Position numbers and translations under genes: made by a program. Positions 50,905 to 59,682 of a DNA stretch of 64,000 nucleotides are shown here, piece by piece. This DNA is from DATBDN01 sp963715995 (lineage in GTDB: Bacteria; Actinomycetota; Thermoleophilia; Solirubrobacterales; Thermoleophilaceae), in assembly GCA_963715995.1 (NCBI GenBank), contig OY970283.1, positions 2,232,001 through 2,296,000 of the forward strand, written 5' to 3'. How positions within the stretch are numbered: position 1 is the first letter of the stretch; each line of letters begins with the position of its first letter. Below the pieces are notes generated by a model. It made no database searches and was not told the DNA's origin. It worked only from the letters and a program-made list of their open reading frames with translations.

Positions 50905-52221
50905 TCAGCCCGTAGCTTCGCCGGCCTCGTCATGCGGTTCGCTCAGGGGCCGGCCGATTACCGCGGCGTTGCCCGTTGCGCCAATAGCCCACACGACGGC
51001 CTTGCCGCTCGGGAGTCTGGGTCGCCTCGCGACCGCGGCAGGAACTCGGAGTCTGAACGTTGCGGCCCCACCAACCGGCAGCCGCCGCATCACCGTGGGC
51101 GTCGTTCGCCCCTTCGGGTCGAAGCGCGCGAAGGCCAGCAGCCGGCAGCGCGCTGCGCATGCCGCCCGCACGCGCACCTCCTTCTGTGTCGCCCGCACGG
51201 CCAGGATGCGGAGCAGTGGCGGGGCGGCCGGATTAGCGGGAAGCGCCGGCGCCGCGCTGGCTGCCTGGCGGCAGCTGGTGGCGGCGGGGCTCTGATCGAG
51301 CACCGTGATCTGCGCCCGGAACTTGTCGCTTACGTAGAGGCTGCCGTGACAGTCAATGGCGAGTCCGTAAGGACCTTGGAAGACGCGAGGTCGATCTGTC
51401 CCCGGCCAGCTGCCGGCGTAGTTGCCGTCAGGCGCAAAGACCTGAAGGCGCGCGTCATCCAAGTCAGCCACCCAGACTCGCTGCCAGGGATCGACCGCAA
51501 TCCCGAACGGATCGCGCAGCCCGCCGGCGCCGCCGAGCCGATTGCGCACCCCGGCCGGCCCCCACTCCGTCAAGAACCGGCCGCTTGGGGAGAACTTATG
51601 CACCCACGTATCGCCTTCCGCGACGACGTAGAGGTTGCCGGCCGCATCAACCGCCACGCCGGTGGGCTCATGCAGGACCGCGCCGCCGGCCATCTTGATC
51701 ACCCGCAACAGGCGGCCGCTCGCGCTGAACTTCTGCACGCGGTCGTTGAGTCGGTCGGCCACATATACGGAGGCCGCGCGGTCAATGGCGATGGCTGTCG
51801 GCAGCGAGAATCGCCCGGGCTTGCTGCCGAACCCGCCCCATACGCGGATCAGCTGGCGCTGCGCGTCGTACTGCTCGACCTCGTTTGAATCGGTGTCAGC
51901 CACGTAGATGTCACCGCTGATCGGCGAGACCGCGACGTCGCGCGGCCTGACGAAGTGGCCCGGCCCCGGCCCGTCACTGCCCCAAGCAGCCAGCGGGTCG
52001 CCAGTCGCCGACATCAGCTGCACCCGGCCGTTATCGCTATCCGCCACCAGTACGTTGCCGGCGCCGTCGAGTGCCACGCCGTACGGGAGCTTGAACTGCC
52101 CGGGCGCCGTGCCAGCCGAGCCGAAGCTCTCGCGGATGGCGAGGTCGGCGTCTGCCGGTGCAGCCGACCACGCGCCGACGGCAAGCGCCAACGCCCAGAG
52201 CAGAGCGCGACGTCTCAGCAC
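50905..52221 (-). CDS. Secreted NHL-repeat beta-propeller protein (438 aa)
   Basis: GTG 52221 followed by a signal peptide (RRRALLWALALAVGAWSAAPADA); the start overlaps the upstream stop by 7 bp. About six NHL blades: GQFKLPYGVALDGAGNVLVADSDNGRVQ, GHFVRPRDVAVS..GDIYVADTDSNEVEQY, GRFSLPTAIAIDRAASVYVADRLNDRVQKF, LHEPTGVAVDAAGNLYVV, LRDPFGIAVDPWQRVWVADLDDARLQVF, FQGPYGLAIDCHGSLYVSD. A C-terminal ~110-residue beta-domain (RVRAACAARCRLLAFARFDPKG) resembles the Cys-pair domain of other secreted proteins here. Probably an exported scaffold or lyase-like propeller. It lies inside the repeat-flanked insert. Confidence 0.88.
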   Translation of the reverse strand: MLRRRALLWALALAVGAWSAAPADADLAIRESFGSAGTAPGQFKLPYGVALDGAGNVLVADSDNGRVQLMSATGDPLAAWGSDGPGPGHFVRPRDVAVSPISGDIYVADTDSNEVEQYDAQRQLIRVWGGFGSKPGRFSLPTAIAIDRAASVYVADRLNDRVQKFSASGRLLRVIKMAGGAVLHEPTGVAVDAAGNLYVVAEGDTWVHKFSPSGRFLTEWGPAGVRNRLGGAGGLRDPFGIAVDPWQRVWVADLDDARLQVFAPDGNYAGSWPGTDRPRVFQGPYGLAIDCHGSLYVSDKFRAQITVLDQSPAATSCRQAASAAPALPANPAAPPLLRILAVRATQKEVRVRAACAARCRLLAFARFDPKGRTTPTVMRRLPVGGAATFRLRVPAAVARRPRLPSGKAVVWAIGATGNAAVIGRPLSEPHDEAGEATG

Positions 52222-53170
52222 GCACGCACCGGCACCCACCCATACACACGGGACAGCGCCGCTTGGTTGTTCGGATGCAGGTTGGCGTACCACCAGCCCA
52301 TCGGCTTGTTTTGACCGGAGGGGACGTTGGGGTCGCAGTACCCGAAGTAGTCCATGATCTGGGCGGTGTCAGCGCCAGCCTTGATGATCGCGCGCACCGT
52401 TCCCCCGGCGTAGATGCCAGTGGTGTTGTAAGCGACGTACATCGCGTTGCCGAAGTTTGGCCGGTAGTTCCAGGTGTAGTACGACCGCACTACCGCGTCG
52501 GTGCCGACAAAGCTCTCGCTCGGTGTGAAGGGAGTGAAGTTGCCGGTAGCCACGGTGTGAGCTCCAGCCGAGGCTGTGCCGCCGCAACCGGTGCTGTACA
52601 CGGGGTCGCGGGGGCCGCGGCCCTGACTGTCTACGACCGACGATGGGAGCGCACTGGCCAGCACATGTCCTCTAACACGCCAGTTGGCGTCGTGGTTCGG
52701 CGGCTCGAAGGCAACTAGTACGCGGCTGTCGTTGTAGTTCGGATCATCCATGCAGCCCTTGCCTTGCACCACAACCGAGTCCACGTTGTTGGCTTTGGTC
52801 CAGGCTGCCACCGGTGCGGCGCTCGGCGAGGTGCGCAGCTGCCACTGCGTGCTGGTGCGCTCGAGGTAGATGATGGTGCGCTGGAAGCTGTCAAGCAACG
52901 GCCAGATCTTGCGACCGTAGGTGCTGTTCACGTTCCAGTCGTAAGGCCGAAGCGCATGTTCGGATCGGATCCGGTGGCGCCATCCTGGCGCGCAACGGCG
53001 GCGGCGGTACGGCAGTCCGGCAAGTTGTAGAAGCCGCCGTTGTTGTAGTTCGGGTATGGGTACGCGCCGGCGCCGGTGTAGCACGCGGCGCTCGCAGCAC
53101 CAGGCGCGGCGAGGGCCAGGACACCTACCGCACAGACGAGTGTCAGGGTTCGCGCGATCCCTCTTCTCAT
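52215..53170 (-). pseudogene. Secreted protein of unknown family with a -1 frameshift
   Basis: Signal peptide from ATG 53170 (MRRGIARTLTLVCAVGVLALAAPGAASA), then ACYTGAGAYPYPNYNNGGFYNLPDCRTAAAV...DPNMRF. At ~52949 one base is missing (CGCTTCGGCC where CGCTTCCGGCC is expected), and the next frame continues RPYDWNVNSTYGRKIWPLLDSFQRTIIYLERTS to GWVPVRAC. The restored protein is ~318 aa, aromatic- and Asn-rich with several Cys. Function unknown. It is coupled to the NHL gene downstream. Confidence 0.75.
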
Positions 53171-53819
53171 CGCGCCGCGCGTTGGGGACGAGTCTCCGGA
53201 GCAGTCCATTCGAACCTCGTACTTCGTCGGGATGGCAAGTCGCCGCAAGGCCGACCCTAGTCGCCGTCGCGCTCCGGCACAATCGGACATCCGTTGGCTG
53301 CGCGATCCGAATGCCTCACCATTGGGGCCGGCTGGTCCAGTCTGCTTCCAAGATGCGAGTACTGGTCCCTTTTGGGACAGTCTGAGTCGGTCTGGTCGAC
53401 GCGTGCTGATTCCCGCAAGTAGTCAGCCGCCTTCACAACTGCGCCGCGCCCGCTCGAGCAACGCGGCAAGCTCGTGACTCTGACGCCTTGCGCTGTCCGG
53501 GCACGCGAGCGCTTCAAGCCCAACGAGGGAGTTAGGCATTCTTCGCCGGTGCGCAGGGGCAACGCGAACACGACGGGCCGACTTGGCCTGGGCGGGTCAG
53601 GGGCGAGCGCCAGGCAGCTGTAGTGATACGGACGAGGCCGGCCTTCCGCGTTCTCCCGAAGGTCGCAAGCTGATTGTCATCGACGGCACAGGAAACCGAG
53701 CGTCGTTCCGGGGTCCCGTGCATTTATCCTGGCGCGACTGGCTGAGGCCGTCCCCTTCGCACCAGGCCTGCTCACCGGCCTGTGGGGTGGTCGACGACTG
53801 CCTCCGCCTGTACCACCAG
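53171..53819. other. Non-coding or decayed stretch of the insert
   Basis: Upstream of the secreted-protein operon; it should hold its promoter, but no clear -35/-10 was seen. A small dyad GTCCC-tttt-GGGAC lies near 53367-53381. Open frames are short and show no family resemblance; GC is visibly lower than in the flanks. Confidence 0.4.
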
Positions 53820-53938
53820 TCAGATCTCGAGCCGGTGCTCGAGATCTGCGATTCGCTCGTGGTGCTCATCGAGCCGGTGCGCGAGCCAGAGGATCGCGTC
53901 GCCTTCGGCAAGAGGGCGCACGCCGGCGACCGGGAATT
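53820..53938 (-). pseudogene. 3' fragment of an unknown gene at the right end of the insert
   Basis: Reverse frame reads PVAGVRPLAEGDAILWLAHRLDEHHERIADLEHRLEI to a TGA, a helical or coiled-coil C-terminus. It is cut exactly where repeat B begins (53939), matching the truncation at the left end. Confidence 0.5.
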
Positions 53939-54415
53939 CACACGCGCCAACGGCTGCGCCGCCTTCGCCCAGTACAAGCCGGCCGGGGACGGCACGCGTG
54001 AGCCGTGGGCGCTTCAGGTGATCGAGACCTCGGGCGGCCGGATCACCGCCCTGCACCACTGGATCCCGCCGTTCGCGGAGCAGCTGTTCGCGCAGTTCGG
54101 GCTGCCACTGCGGCTGGAGGGCGAGCTGCCCTACTCGTCCGAGAGCGCCAACAGCTCCTCGTAGAGCGACTCGATTCGCCGCTTCGCCTCGGTGTGGCGC
54201 TGGGAGGACCGCTCCGCGCCCGTCGGCGAGGCCCAGGCGGAGGGATCGGCCAGCTCGTCCTCGATCCTCGCCAGCCCGGCCTCGGCCTGCGCGACCTCAC
54301 GTTCCAGCGCCGAGATGCGCTTCGCGCGGTTTTTCGAGACCGGTGGCTCCTCGCGCGGCTTGGCCTTTTTTTCCTTCGCAGCGGCCGGCGCGGGCGCGGC
54401 GGCGGCCCTGCGCTC
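53939..54415 (+). repeat. 477-bp direct repeat, copy B
   Basis: Partner of 49562-50038. Here ABC-F is intact, and the sigma-factor part is an orphan 3' end (~75 codons, to the stop at 54164) fused to unrelated upstream sequence. Confidence 0.92.
53943..54164 (+). pseudogene. 3' fragment of SigG-like sigma factor gene
   Basis: Encodes ANGCAAFAQYKPAGDGTREPWALQVIETSGGRITALHHW... to SSESANSSS, the end of the SnoaL-like domain, nearly identical to the intact gene (K to N near the end). No start or sigma domains. Confidence 0.88.
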
Positions 54416-56002
54416 GTCGCGCACCCGCACATAGTCGGCCCAGCCGCCGAGGTGGCTCTCCAGCTTGCGCTCCTCGATCGAGAGCGTGCGTGTGCCGACG
54501 GCATCCAGCAGCGCGCGGTCGTGGGAGACCAGCAGCAGCGTGCCGTCGAAGGCGAGCAGGGCGTCCTCGAGCGCCTCGCGGCTCTCCAGGTCAAGATGGT
54601 TGGTGGGCTCGTCGATGACGAGGAAGTTGGCGCCGCTCGAGACGAGGATCGCGAGCGACAGGCGGCGCCGCTCGCCGCCGCTCAGGCCCTCCAGCGGCTT
54701 CTCGGCCTCCTCGCCGGAGAACAGGAAGCGCCCGAGCAGGGCGCGGGTCTTGTTCGGCGTCAGGCCGGTGGCCCGCTGCGCGGCCTCGAGCACGGTCCCC
54801 TGGTTGCCCAGCTCCTCGGCGTGCTGGGACAGGTAGCCGACTGCCACGTTGTGGCCGCGCCGCAGCTTGCCGCGCGTGAGCTCGCCCGAGCCCGCCAGGA
54901 TCTCCACCAGCGTGGTCTTGCCCGCGCCGTTCGGGCCCACCAGCGCCACGTGCTCGCCGCGCTCGATCCACATGCCGGCGTCGTCCAGCAGCAGCTTTTC
55001 GCCGGCGCTGACGGTGGCGTGCTCCAGCTCCAGGATCGTGCGACCTGCGCGCGTGGTCTTCTCGAACGCGAAGCCCAGCGCCTTGCCGTCGGCCGGGTCG
55101 CGCCCGACCCGGTCCATCTTGTCGAGCCGCTTCTGGCGCGCCTGCGCCTGGCGCGAGCGCGTCCCGGCGCGGAAGCGCGTGACAAAGCGCTCCAGCCGCT
55201 CGATCTCCGCCTGCTGGCGCTCGATCGCGCGGCCCAGCGCCAGCTCGCGCGCCGCCTGCTCCTTGCGCCACGCGTGCCACGGGCCCTTGAAGAAGCGCGA
55301 GCGGCCGGCCTCAAGCTCCAGCACGGCGGTGCCGACTGCCTCGAGGAACCAGCGATCGTGGGCCACGAGGATGACCGCTGCGTCGATCGTCGTCAGGCGC
55401 CCCTCCAGCCACTCCAGCGACTCGATGTCCAGATGGTTGGTCGGCTCGTCCAGCAGCAGCAGGTCGGGGTCACCGGCGAGCGTGCGCGCGAGCGAGGCCC
55501 TGGTCAGCTCGCCGCCGGAGAAGGTCGCCAGCATCCGATCGAGGTCCGCCTCGACGAAGCCGAGCCCGCGTACGACGGCCATCGCGCGCTCGCGCCACGT
55601 GTAGCCGCCGGCATGCTCCAGCCGCGCCTGCGCCCGCGCGTAGGCGTCGAGGGTCTGCTGCTCGTGGTCGCCGTCCGCCATCGCCTGCTCCAGCCGCGTC
55701 AGCTCCTGCTCGAGCGCCACCAGGTCGGCGCTGCCCGAGAGCACGTAGTCGCGCAGGGTCAGGCGGCGCTCGCGCGGCGGGCGCTGGTCGTGAAGGGCCA
55801 CGCGCGTTCCCTTCGCAAGCACCAGCTCGCCGGAATCGATGCCCGTCTCCCCCGCGATCATCCGCAGCAGAGTCGTCTTGCCCGAGCCGTTGCGCCCGGA
55901 CAGGGTCAGCCGGTCACGGCGCTCGACCTTGAACGAGACGCCGCGCAGCAGCGGCTCGCCGGCGATGTCCTTGCCGAGGTCTGATCCGATGCAGACGGCC
56001 AC
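54131..56002 (-). CDS. ABC-F family ATPase (623 aa)
   Basis: Two ABC domains without membrane segments: Walker A SGRNGSGKTT (~35-44) and VGPNGAGKTT (~347-356), signatures FSGGELTRASLAR and LSGGERRRLSLAI, Walker B LLLLDEPTNHLDIESLEWLE and FLVIDEPTNHLDLESREALE, and an inter-domain linker (RQQAEIERLERFVTRFRAGTRSRQAQARQKRL). The charged coiled C-terminus resembles Uup/EttA-type extensions. Family members act on the ribosome in translation control or antibiotic protection. The stop overlaps the sigma remnant by 34 bp; the start is 3 bp after the phosphodiesterase gene. Confidence 0.96.
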   Translation of the reverse strand: MAVCIGSDLGKDIAGEPLLRGVSFKVERRDRLTLSGRNGSGKTTLLRMIAGETGIDSGELVLAKGTRVALHDQRPPRERRLTLRDYVLSGSADLVALEQELTRLEQAMADGDHEQQTLDAYARAQARLEHAGGYTWRERAMAVVRGLGFVEADLDRMLATFSGGELTRASLARTLAGDPDLLLLDEPTNHLDIESLEWLEGRLTTIDAAVILVAHDRWFLEAVGTAVLELEAGRSRFFKGPWHAWRKEQAARELALGRAIERQQAEIERLERFVTRFRAGTRSRQAQARQKRLDKMDRVGRDPADGKALGFAFEKTTRAGRTILELEHATVSAGEKLLLDDAGMWIERGEHVALVGPNGAGKTTLVEILAGSGELTRGKLRRGHNVAVGYLSQHAEELGNQGTVLEAAQRATGLTPNKTRALLGRFLFSGEEAEKPLEGLSGGERRRLSLAILVSSGANFLVIDEPTNHLDLESREALEDALLAFDGTLLLVSHDRALLDAVGTRTLSIEERKLESHLGGWADYVRVRDERRAAAAPAPAAAKEKKAKPREEPPVSKNRAKRISALEREVAQAEAGLARIEDELADPSAWASPTGAERSSQRHTEAKRRIESLYEELLALSDE

Positions 56003-56005
56003 GCG

Positions 56006-57148
56006 TCACTCCACGCGCAGCGTGCTCACGAGCCCGGCGTGATCGGAGTCCCAGAAGCCCGACTGCGGCTTCAGCCCGGTCACGGTTCCGGTGCGCAGCG
56101 TGATGCGCTGCGGCGTGCTCGTCATGATGTGGTCGACCTTGTGGTCGAAGTCCTTGGCCTTGGCGCCGCCCGTGCTCGACAGCACGTCGGCGTTCAGGCA
56201 GCAGTTGAGCGGCTTCGACACGCTGCGCTCGGCGAACTTGGCGTCCAGCAGGGCGCGGTAGGCCAGCTCGTCACCTGGCTTGACCTTCGTGCGGACGTCG
56301 GAGTTCATGTCGCCGACGAGGATCACCGGCAGCTTGCTGCGAGCCGGGCCGCCGCTGGCGACGAGCTCCTTCGCCTGAGCCTCGCGCACCTTGCCGTTGG
56401 TCACGCTGGTGCCCTGGTTCGTGTCGTTCAGCGCGCTGTTGTCGAACGCCTCGAGGTGGGTGTCGACGAAGTGGAAGCGGTGCTTCTGAACGGTGGCGTC
56501 GATGGAGGCCCAGCCACGCGTGATGTCGATCTTCACGCCTGCGGGCTTGACCTGGCGCAGCGTCTTGAAGGTCCCGCTCCTCGGGTTCGCGGTCTTCACG
56601 CCGCGGCGCACGAGGATCGCGTCGCGCATCGTCAGGCGCGCGTTGATCTCGGAGCCCATCGGGCAGCCCGGGCCCGCGGTCTGCTCGTTGCCGTCGGTGT
56701 TCGCCCACACCTCGAAGTCGAACTCCGGCTTGGCCACCGCCAGCGAGTAGATCTTCCCGTGCTTGTTCAGGTTGTCGAGGATGAGCTTCACGTAGTCGTA
56801 GCGAACGGTCGCCGCCGCCGGCGGCAACGGGTTCTTGTCGCATGGCTCGGTCCGCCAGAGCGCAGCCTCCTGGAGGCCGACGAGGTCGGGCTTGGTCGCC
56901 AGGATCTCGTTCGCGAGCCCGCGTGCGCGCACCTGGAACTTGTTCGCGTCGACCTGGTTCAGGATCTGCCCCGCGCCGTCCACGAGGCCCTGGAGGTTCT
57001 GCGCGTTCATACCCGGGCCGAGGTCGGCGCCCAGGTAGACGTTGCGCGTCATCACGCGCACCGTTGCCGGCTTGGCCTTGGCCTCAGCGGCGGAGGCGGG
57101 GATCAGGAGCAGCGCGCCGAGCAGCGCGCAGGTGCGTACGAGGCTCAT
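56006..57148 (-). CDS. Secreted endonuclease/exonuclease/phosphatase-family protein (380 aa)
   Basis: Signal peptide 1-23 (MSLVRTCALLGALLLIPASAAEA). EEP-fold blocks: RVMTRNVYLGADL (N), KPDLVGLQEAALW (catalytic Glu), VDTHLEAF (His/Asp), VGDMNSDVR (DxN) and WDSDHAGLVSTL (SDH). These give a metal-dependent phosphoesterase or nuclease active outside the cell; sphingomyelinase-like or DNase activity are both possible. It precedes ABC-F on the same strand with a 3-bp gap. It diverges from the AbrB gene. Confidence 0.9.
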   Translation of the reverse strand: MSLVRTCALLGALLLIPASAAEAKAKPATVRVMTRNVYLGADLGPGMNAQNLQGLVDGAGQILNQVDANKFQVRARGLANEILATKPDLVGLQEAALWRTEPCDKNPLPPAAATVRYDYVKLILDNLNKHGKIYSLAVAKPEFDFEVWANTDGNEQTAGPGCPMGSEINARLTMRDAILVRRGVKTANPRSGTFKTLRQVKPAGVKIDITRGWASIDATVQKHRFHFVDTHLEAFDNSALNDTNQGTSVTNGKVREAQAKELVASGGPARSKLPVILVGDMNSDVRTKVKPGDELAYRALLDAKFAERSVSKPLNCCLNADVLSSTGGAKAKDFDHKVDHIMTSTPQRITLRTGTVTGLKPQSGFWDSDHAGLVSTLRVE

Positions 57149-57199
57149 GCGCCCGACGATAGCCACGGGCGCTGCGTGGGCACCTCCTAGCCTCGCGGC

Positions 57200-58255
57200 G
57201 TGCGCTTCCTGCTGCGATGGCTCGGCCTGGCGGCCGCTACCGCCCTGGCGGCCGTCGCGCTCGACAAGGCGGGGCTGCCCTCGCCATCGCTGTTCGCGGC
57301 ATTGCTCGTGGGCCTGGCAGCCGCGCTCTCGCCGCCGCGCATGCCGGAGGTGCCGCCCGCCGTCTTCCGCCTGGCGCAGGCGGTCACCGGTGCCAGCCTG
57401 GGCGTCTACGTCCAGTCCTCGTCGCTGAACGCGGTTGCGTCGGCATGGCTGCCGGTGACCAGCGTCAGCGCCGGCACGCTCGCGCTCAGCCTGGCGTGCG
57501 GCTGGGTGCTCGTGAGGACAACCGGGCTCGACCCTCCGACGGCCGCGCTCGGGATGATCGCCGGCGGGGCATCGGGCATCGTCGGCATGGCGGACGAGCT
57601 CGGTGCCGACGACCGGCTCGTGGCGATCATGCAGTACCTGCGCGTGCTCGTGGTCGTGGTGCTCACACCATTGCTGGTCGCGGTCGCGTTCTCGCACCCG
57701 CACGGCCCGGACCACGGCGGCTCACCGGCCGGGGCACCGGTGATCGGGAGCGCCCGCGACTGGGCGCTGATGCTGGCGGCACTCGGCCTCGGCGCGGCCG
57801 CAGCCGTGATCACGCGGGTGCCGGCCGGCTCGCTGCTCGGGCCGATGGTCATCGCTGCTGTGCTGACCCTGACGCTCGGCAGCTTCCAGGTGCCGGCGCT
57901 GCTGCGCGAGCCGGCGTTCGCGGCCATCGGGCTCCAGGTCGGGCTCCGCTTCACGCCGGCGATGGTGCGCGCCGCCGGGCGGCTGCTGCTGCCCACGCTC
58001 GCGTGCGTCGCCGGCCTGCTCGTGGCCTGCTTCGGCCTGGCGGAGCTGCTGCACCTGACCACCGACGCGAGCCTGCTCGACGCGTACCTGGCCACCACTC
58101 CCGGCGGCCTCTACGCCGTGCTCGCCGCGGCGTTCGGGACCGGCGCCGACACCACGTTCGTGATCGCCGTTCAGACGCTGCGGCTGTTCGTGATGGTTCT
58201 GCTGGCGCCGCTGGTGGTACGGCGGATGGTCAGCGGGCGTCGAGTGCCTGGTTGA
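57200..58255 (+). CDS. AbrB-family membrane protein (351 aa)
   Basis: Two homologous halves, each with a GAxxGxxV/GLQVGLRFT signature (AVTGASLGVYVQSSSL ~72-87; IGLQVGLRFTPAMV ~240), MIAGGASGIVGMADELGADDRLVAIMQYLRVLVVV, and ~9-10 membrane helices; this is the PF05145 AbrB (AbrB_dup) family of putative transporters or regulators, unrelated to the Bacillus DNA-binding AbrB. GTG start. It overlaps the convergent RNase HI gene by 26 bp. Confidence 0.9.
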   Translation: MRFLLRWLGLAAATALAAVALDKAGLPSPSLFAALLVGLAAALSPPRMPEVPPAVFRLAQAVTGASLGVYVQSSSLNAVASAWLPVTSVSAGTLALSLACGWVLVRTTGLDPPTAALGMIAGGASGIVGMADELGADDRLVAIMQYLRVLVVVVLTPLLVAVAFSHPHGPDHGGSPAGAPVIGSARDWALMLAALGLGAAAAVITRVPAGSLLGPMVIAAVLTLTLGSFQVPALLREPAFAAIGLQVGLRFTPAMVRAAGRLLLPTLACVAGLLVACFGLAELLHLTTDASLLDAYLATTPGGLYAVLAAAFGTGADTTFVIAVQTLRLFVMVLLAPLVVRRMVSGRRVPG

Positions 58256-58628
58256 CCAGCTCGTCGGCGCGCACGTTCTGCTCGCGGCGCACCGAGCGAA
58301 CCTGCCAGGCGTCGAAGTCGCGCAGCGCCGTCATGACCTTCTGGTGCAGCGGCTTCAGGTGCTCCTGCTTGACGCGATACTGGCCCCCGATCTGGCGCGC
58401 CACCAGCTCCGAGTCGTTGACCACCTCGACGTCACTCGCTCCGAGCTCGCGTGCCAGCTCGAGCGCCAGCAGCACACCCTCGTACTCGGCGACGTTGTTG
58501 GTGGTCTCGCCGATGTAGCGGTTGCGCTCGGCCAGCGGCGCGCCATCCTCGCCCGTGGCCACCGCGGCCGCGGCTGCGGGCCCCGGGTTGCCGCGCGAGC
58601 CCCCGTCGACGTGAATCGTGACCTTCAG
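58230..58628 (-). CDS. Ribonuclease HI-family protein (~132 aa)
   Basis: Short RNase H fold with catalytic-type residues: VDGGSRGNPGPA (Asp), NNVAEYEGVLLALELA (Glu), VVNDSELVARQIGG (Asp), and NVRADELVNQALDAR (Asp). It lacks the basic protrusion of E. coli RNase HI, like actinobacterial RnhA/RnhC N-domain types. No ATG/GTG/TTG fits; CTG at 58628, 4 bp after the upstream stop, is the likeliest start, so the 5' end is uncertain. Confidence 0.85.
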   Translation of the reverse strand: MKVTIHVDGGSRGNPGPAAAAAVATGEDGAPLAERNRYIGETTNNVAEYEGVLLALELARELGASDVEVVNDSELVARQIGGQYRVKQEHLKPLHQKVMTALRDFDAWQVRSVRREQNVRADELVNQALDAR

Positions 58629-58632
58629 CGGA

Positions 58633-58890
58633 TCAGTCCCCGCGCATCGGCGGGAAGCTTCCGGCCGCGCGACGGTTCCGGCGGTCGCGCACCGTGCGGC
58701 GTGGCAGCTTGTCGTCCTCGACGATCTCGGCGGCATCGCCGCGGCGCTCGTTGCGGCGGTCGTACTCCTTGCGGCGATCCTTTGAACGACGGTCGATGAT
58801 GACCTTCACGTTCGGATCGTCCTTGTAGTAAGCGACGAGCTTTTCGTAGAGCTCGTCGGCCAAGGGCTCTGGCACGACGCAGTAGATCAT
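58633..58890 (-). CDS. Small conserved charged protein (85 aa), unknown
   Basis: ATG start; N-terminal ~30 residues look like a small alpha/beta segment (MIYCVVPEPLADELYEKLVAYYKDDPNVKVIID), followed by a very basic RRSKDRRKEYDRRNERR and a second basic stretch. It may bind nucleic acid. It lies between the zinc-ribbon gene and RNase HI on the same strand with tiny gaps, so one operon. Confidence 0.75.
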   Translation of the reverse strand: MIYCVVPEPLADELYEKLVAYYKDDPNVKVIIDRRSKDRRKEYDRRNERRGDAAEIVEDDKLPRRTVRDRRNRRAAGSFPPMRGD

Positions 58891-58902
58891 CGATCGCGGA
58901 GA

Positions 58903-59643
58903 CTACATCGCGGCGAGTCGGCCGTTCTCGTCTGCAACCGCGTTCCAGACTTGCAACGGCTCCTCGAGCTCGGACAGCTCGTCGCCTTTCTCCACCAGCA
59001 GGATCGGCTCGCCGGCGTCGCCGAGGTCGGCGCGGTAGCGATACCACGACAGCTCCCATGCGACCACGACCGTGACCTCGCTCGGGGCTCCGTCGGCGGG
59101 GCTGGCGTGCACGCTGGGCGCGCCGAGGGTGCGCGCGATGCCGGCGATCGTGCGCGGATGATCGGAGGCGTTGAACAGCTCGAGTGCGCGCTCCACCTTG
59201 ACCTCGGCCGTCGTGGGCACCGCACGGATGTGGCGCGCCTCGTGGCGGCGCGAGGGCCGGGCCTCGGGAGCCGGGCGAGCGGGGCGCTCCGCTCGCGGCG
59301 GAGCGGCGTCGCCGGCGTCGCCGTCCCATTGCGGCTCGGGCTCGGCGTCTGCCGCGCCGGCGGCGCCATCGTGCTCGGCCTCGAGCCGCCCGCGCAGGCG
59401 CCCGACGAGCGAGCGCCGCTGCTGTGGGCGCGAGCGCGCGGCGGGCAGGTCGTTGCGGGCCGACTCGCGGATCCAGCCCTCGTGGTCGGCGCGCGGGATG
59501 CACAGCTCGCAGACCGTCTTGCGGCGCCCTCCGGGAGCAAGGAACGGCTCGGTGCGCTCGCCCTTCAGGATCGTGCGCCCGCAGATGTCGCAGGCAACAG
59601 GCTCCTCGTCGGTCTTCAGCTCTCGTTTCGGGGCGGAACGCAT
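58903..59643 (-). CDS. Zinc-ribbon-containing conserved hypothetical protein (246 aa)
   Basis: The N-terminus carries a four-Cys ribbon (CDICGRTILKGERTEPF ... CELC). The middle ~80 residues are Ala/Arg/Pro-rich and disordered, and the C-terminal ~100 residues contain a compact domain (ERALELFNASDHPRTIAGIARTLGAPSVHA, VTVVVAWELSWYRYRADL, VEKGDELSELE). Cytoplasmic, role unknown; possibly a regulator. ATG start; heads the small-protein/RNase HI unit. Confidence 0.75.
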   Translation of the reverse strand: MRSAPKRELKTDEEPVACDICGRTILKGERTEPFLAPGGRRKTVCELCIPRADHEGWIRESARNDLPAARSRPQQRRSLVGRLRGRLEAEHDGAAGAADAEPEPQWDGDAGDAAPPRAERPARPAPEARPSRRHEARHIRAVPTTAEVKVERALELFNASDHPRTIAGIARTLGAPSVHASPADGAPSEVTVVVAWELSWYRYRADLGDAGEPILLVEKGDELSELEEPLQVWNAVADENGRLAAM

Positions 59644-59682
59644 CCGCCATCGATGCTAGCCCCGCGCCCTAGCTGCCTGAGA

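Noticed and set aside
53583..54164. + strand frame of 193 codons read as one gene
   Set aside because: It is a chance in-frame join of insert sequence to the sigma-factor 3' remnant at the repeat boundary.
49562..54415. Insert as a transposon with a target-site duplication
   Set aside because: A 477-bp duplication is far longer than any usual target duplication, and no transposase or terminal inverted repeats were seen.
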